8,129 nt of DNA, taken from NCBI GenBank assembly GCA_021106775.1, contig JAIOTL010000466.1:1-8129 (forward strand), given 5' to 3'. Below are positions 6,001-8,129 of this stretch, piece by piece. The DNA comes from Planctomycetota bacterium. Lineage in GTDB: Bacteria > Planctomycetota > UBA8742 > SKZP01 > JAIOTL01. The position numbers and the translations under genes were made by a program. Positions within the stretch are counted from its first letter, which is position 1, and every line of letters starts with the position of its first letter. The notes beneath the pieces were generated by a model that made no database searches, was not told where the DNA came from, and saw only the letters and a program-made list of their open reading frames with translations.

Positions 6001-6957
6001 ATGAAAAAAATAGTAGCATTTTCAACTGTTCTCATCGTACTATCGCTGGCAATCGTGCTGGTATTCGCGCAATCAAACAAAACCGACGAATTAACATCCG
6101 AAAAAAACGCTGCCAAAGCTAAGAAGATTAGAATCGAGTTTTTCTATCATGGCGATAATAATAGTGAGAAAAGTTTTGTAGACTCACAAACTCTATTGCT
6201 GAAGAAGAAATATTCGCAGAAATTAGTAATAGCAGCTTCGGATTTAGACAGTATGTCAGCAACGGATAGTATTTTAGATCAAGAACTATTAGTTGGTTCA
6301 ACAAATGTTATCTGCGTTTTGAATAAAAAGTATTATTTAGTTAATATGGATTCAATTGCAGATAAAATTACGAAATACATTGATTTTATTTTAGATCCAA
6401 ATAAGCACCAGAACCCGATGTTAGCGGATTTACTATCCGAAAAAATCGAAAATAATATGAAGTTAGATGCAGAATCTGATAACTATACCGAAGCCGATGA
6501 AGCTTCAATTGACAAGCTGGTTTGCGAAACTTATCTTAATGAATTATTGAAAGAGATTGATAAAATTCATCCGTTTAGTTATGTCGCAGAAGCTGAAGTT
6601 GCTGATATTTACGTTGAAGTAAATTTCGATAAAAAGCTACTTAATACAAGCAAAGAAAGATTCGAAAAAACACTAATAACAATTTTGAATACTTACAATT
6701 ATTATTTTGTGATAGACAATGATTTTTATGTGATTAAGGCGAAACCGATGATTATCAGCGAAACTTTTACTTTAACAAGCAGAATTGATTTTAATGAATT
6801 TATGAATCAAGCAACGAAATTTCTTCAGAAAAATGATACTTTGATATGCAATGAAAAAGCACAACTACTTTTTTATAATGGCTCAAAGGATACTTATGAA
6901 AAAATCGATAAATTTTTGAAATCTATTATGAAGACGTATGAATATAATGGGAAATAA
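6001..6957 (+). CDS. Secreted protein: cysteine-less thioredoxin-like domain plus secretin N-domain-like C-terminus
   Basis: The protein has 318 aa and no named family that I recognise. Residues 1-23 are a Sec signal peptide with probable cleavage VFA|QS. Residues 43-131 read like a thioredoxin fold: strand IRIEFFY, helix, strand KLVIAASDLDS, then NVICVLNKKYYL and a final helix. The CxxC position is replaced by HGDNNS and there is no obvious cis-Pro. A charged helical linker (~135-190) follows. Residues ~202-247 (VEVNFD...LITILNTYNYYFVIDNDFYVIKA) resemble the STN/N0 modules of secretins. Residues ~251-309 (ETFTLTSRIDFNEFM...LLFYNGS...IDKFLKSI) resemble the following N1-type module ("value, gt, i..i...l"). 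There is no beta-barrel secretin channel. It is translationally coupled to the GT9 gene, and its stop abuts that of the convergent DUF1648 gene. A role as a secretion/pilus accessory factor is inference. Confidence 0.8.
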   Translation: MKKIVAFSTVLIVLSLAIVLVFAQSNKTDELTSEKNAAKAKKIRIEFFYHGDNNSEKSFVDSQTLLLKKKYSQKLVIAASDLDSMSATDSILDQELLVGSTNVICVLNKKYYLVNMDSIADKITKYIDFILDPNKHQNPMLADLLSEKIENNMKLDAESDNYTEADEASIDKLVCETYLNELLKEIDKIHPFSYVAEAEVADIYVEVNFDKKLLNTSKERFEKTLITILNTYNYYFVIDNDFYVIKAKPMIISETFTLTSRIDFNEFMNQATKFLQKNDTLICNEKAQLLFYNGSKDTYEKIDKFLKSIMKTYEYNGK

Positions 6958-7494
6958 TTAAGTTGATTCATTTTCTGATGCCCATGCAGTTTTAATCAAT
7001 GTCGAAAACTTAAATAAGTATACAATTATATAGATAATAAATATTACTGCAAAAAACATAACCAAATATGTGTTAAGCGTATCTGCCTGTTTATCTACGC
7101 TCATGGCTGCCTGATACAACATGAGTTGAACCTCAAATAGAATAACAGTCATCATAAAACACAGAATCAACATAAATGTTTTCAGATATTGATTTACATT
7201 GTTTCGCATGTTTTCGGATAGCTCAAGGTATTTTTGCTTGTGCGGCATATTAATCCAACCGGGCTTTTTGTCCATAAGATGTGAAATCAAACAGATAAGG
7301 ACGAAAATAATTAGAGATAGAATGGGAATAAGTAGCCAAATTACATGTGTTTTATCGGCGAAACTATCCGCTTTTCCCTCGTAATTTATATGTGATGGGA
7401 TTTTATCGGGTAAGTCAGGATAAACGATAAATGAGAAAACGAATAAGCCAATGATAATCAGCAAGTTAAGCAACTGGATTACATTTCTTGACAT
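6958..7494 (-). CDS. DUF1648-domain integral membrane protein
   Basis: The 178-aa protein has four predicted membrane helices (~8-25, 51-71, 105-127, 142-162). After the first helix comes YPDLPDKIPSHINYEGKAD (25-43), the diagnostic DUF1648 pattern (P-x-LP-x-x-IP-x-H-x-N-x2-G-x2-D). In characterised cases DUF1648 occurs at the N-terminus of SdpI-type immunity/signal proteins in Bacillus; the C-terminal SdpI domain is absent here, so function is unknown. Start ATG (complement of 7492-7494) has AGGTGA upstream, with AGG at 7501-7503 giving 6-nt spacing. The C-terminal tail is polar and short. It is transcribed alone, from a region shared with the tRNA promoter, and ends directly against the secreted-protein gene. 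Confidence 0.88.
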   Translation of the reverse strand: MSRNVIQLLNLLIIIGLFVFSFIVYPDLPDKIPSHINYEGKADSFADKTHVIWLLIPILSLIIFVLICLISHLMDKKPGWINMPHKQKYLELSENMRNNVNQYLKTFMLILCFMMTVILFEVQLMLYQAAMSVDKQADTLNTYLVMFFAVIFIIYIIVYLFKFSTLIKTAWASENEST

Positions 7495-7567
7495 AATTCA
7501 CCTGTGAAATTTGTATGTGTTGAATCCGTGATAACACTTAGTTTACATTAAATATTCTGCTGATAAA

Positions 7568-7596
7568 TCTATAATTTGAAAAAATACTTGATTCAA
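7568..7596 (-). promoter_or_regulatory. Candidate sigma-70-like promoter of the DUF1648 gene
   Basis: Read on the minus strand: TTGAAT (7591-7596), 17-nt spacer, TATAGA (7568-7573). It would give a leader of about 65 nt. Its -35 lies in the palindrome at 7586-7598. Confidence 0.4.
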
Positions 7597-7604
7597 GTTA
7601 ATAT
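7576..7604 (+). promoter_or_regulatory. Candidate sigma-70-like promoter of the tRNA gene
   Basis: TTGAAA (7576-7581), exactly 17-nt spacer, TAATAT (7599-7604). Transcription would start near 7611, about 26 nt before the mature tRNA. A nearer TATATT (7620-7625) is an alternative -10 but has no good -35. Confidence 0.45.
7586..7598. repeat. Perfect 13-bp palindrome ACTTGATTCAAGT, candidate operator
   Basis: Six-bp arms around a single central base lie between the DUF1648 and tRNA genes. It covers the minus-strand -35 and the spacer of the plus-strand promoter, so a bound protein could affect both. Confidence 0.4.
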
Positions 7605-7636
7605 TCTGCTAAAATGCTATATATTGTACACATTGT

Positions 7637-7713
7637 GGGCTCTTAGCTCAGTTGGTTAGAGCAGCTGACTCATAATCAGCGGGTCGGGGGTTCAAGTCCC
7701 TCAGAGCCCACCA
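7637..7713 (+). tRNA. tRNA with CAU anticodon (elongator tRNA-Met or lysidine-modified tRNA-Ile2)
   Basis: A complete cloverleaf of 77 nt: acceptor GGGCTCT/AGAGCCC (7637-7643/7703-7709), D-arm GCTC...GAGC (7646-7662), anticodon stem GCTGA/TCAGC with loop CTCATAA (7669-7675, anticodon CAT 7671-7673), T-arm GGGGG-TTCAAGT-CCCTC (one G-T pair), discriminator A7710 and encoded CCA 7711-7713. It is not initiator tRNA: the first acceptor pair is a normal G-C, and three G-C pairs are missing from the anticodon stem. It could be elongator Met or the Ile2 species whose C34 is converted to lysidine by TilS. C4-G69 and U29-A41 are compatible with TilS recognition but not decisive. Confidence 0.97.
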
Positions 7714-7726
7714 AGATAAGACAAAC

Positions 7727-7756
7727 GCTCAAGAGATTTTACTCTTGAGCTTTTTT
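7727..7756 (+). terminator. Rho-independent terminator of the tRNA transcript
   Basis: Perfect 9-bp stem GCTCAAGAG (7727-7735) / CTCTTGAGC (7742-7750), 6-nt loop ATTTTA, then six T (7751-7756), starting 13 nt after the tRNA CCA. A single-tRNA transcription unit is implied. Confidence 0.93.
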
Positions 7757-7963
7757 CATTGTTTTCCACCATATTTTCAATTCAAAAAGGAAATAATCTA
7801 AATCGGAGAATAGAGAATGTAGAAAAATGACGGGCTGGGGAAGGTCGGGAAAATAAAGTCAAATAGAAAATGAGAAATAACAGAAATAGTCTCAATTAAC
7901 AGAAATAATTGATTTGATTTCACATAATTGATCTAATAGCACAATCCAAATCGTTAAAATGAA
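7757..7963. other. AT-rich non-coding stretch after the tRNA terminator
   Basis: No open frame of useful length is visible on either strand. It holds a G-rich island (7832-7849), an 11-bp direct repeat TAACAGAAATA (7878-7888, 7897-7907) and a 7-bp inverted repeat TCAATTA/TAATTGA (7892-7898/7906-7912). No second copy of the tRNA 3' end (an attachment-site footprint) is seen in the window. Confidence 0.6.
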
Positions 7964-8129
7964 ATGATGCTGATTGAAGCACATGGTCAGTTTCTTTGGT
8001 TAAAAAAAATGACACAAACATATCTCTATCCTGTAATCAGGGACTTTCATAAAATTTCTAATTTTAAACCTGTAAAAAAACACCCTTATGAAAAGAAGCT
8101 GCACAATATGCAAAACAAAATTGTTAGGC
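7964..8129 (+). CDS. Possible start of a hypothetical gene, cut by the window end
   Basis: From ATG 7964 (a second ATG follows at once) the frame stays open for 55 codons to the end of the window. The peptide begins MMLIEAHGQFLWLKKMTQTY and continues with a basic, aromatic-rich composition. An in-frame stop (TAA 7955-7957) lies just upstream, so the ORF starts here or later. There is no recognisable ribosome site or family. A minus-strand frame is also open for ~43 codons here, so coding status is uncertain. Confidence 0.25.
   Translation, partial: MMLIEAHGQFLWLKKMTQTYLYPVIRDFHKISNFKPVKKHPYEKKLHNMQNKIVR

Noticed and set aside
7691..8129. tRNA as integration site of a mobile element
   Set aside because: No repeat of the tRNA 3' end and no integrase are visible downstream within the window.

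Overview
The window is AT-rich bacterial chromosome from a Gram-negative (diderm) organism. The evidence is an RND efflux pump, an outer-membrane-type lipoprotein signal, a GT9 (LPS heptosyltransferase-like) enzyme, a FecR-type anti-sigma protein and a secreted protein with secretin-like domains. The phylum cannot be fixed from sequence alone. The isolated nuoA and the several proteins of unfamiliar architecture suggest a poorly sampled lineage rather than a model proteobacterium. There are no transposases, phage genes or CRISPR arrays.

Layout: (1) 1-1203 (+) is the 3' part of an RND transporter gene. (2) 1175-2812 (-) is a large lipoprotein whose stop lies inside the RND gene; it carries an acidic E/A-D-x-P repeat linker followed by two NosL-like ~56-residue repeats. 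(3) 2813-2980 is a divergent promoter region. (4) 2981-4420 (+) is an orphan FecR-domain transmembrane protein. (5) 4460-4864 (-) is nuoA, alone and without the rest of the complex I operon. (6) 4865-4951 holds nested divergent promoters. (7) 4952-5998 (+) is a GT9 glycosyltransferase, translationally coupled to (8) 6001-6957 (+), a secreted protein that looks like a cysteine-less thioredoxin fold plus secretin N-domain-like modules. (9) 6958-7494 (-) is a DUF1648 membrane protein whose stop codon abuts that of the previous gene. (10) 7495-7636 is a divergent promoter region with a perfect 13-bp palindrome. (11) 7637-7713 (+) is a CAU-anticodon tRNA followed by a strong terminator. (12) 7757-8129 is mostly non-coding, with a possible gene start running off the right edge.

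Taken together this is an envelope-biased neighbourhood: export, lipoprotein, LPS-type glycosylation, transmembrane signalling, respiration and a possible secretion accessory protein. Every protein gene pair is divergent or convergent except the GT9/secreted-protein pair, the only clear operon. The convergent junctions are extremely tight (29-bp overlap, 39-bp gap, 0-bp gap). The best candidates for undescribed biology are the NosL-repeat lipoprotein and the thioredoxin-like/secretin-like protein; both calls rest on visual pattern recognition and need profile or structure searches.
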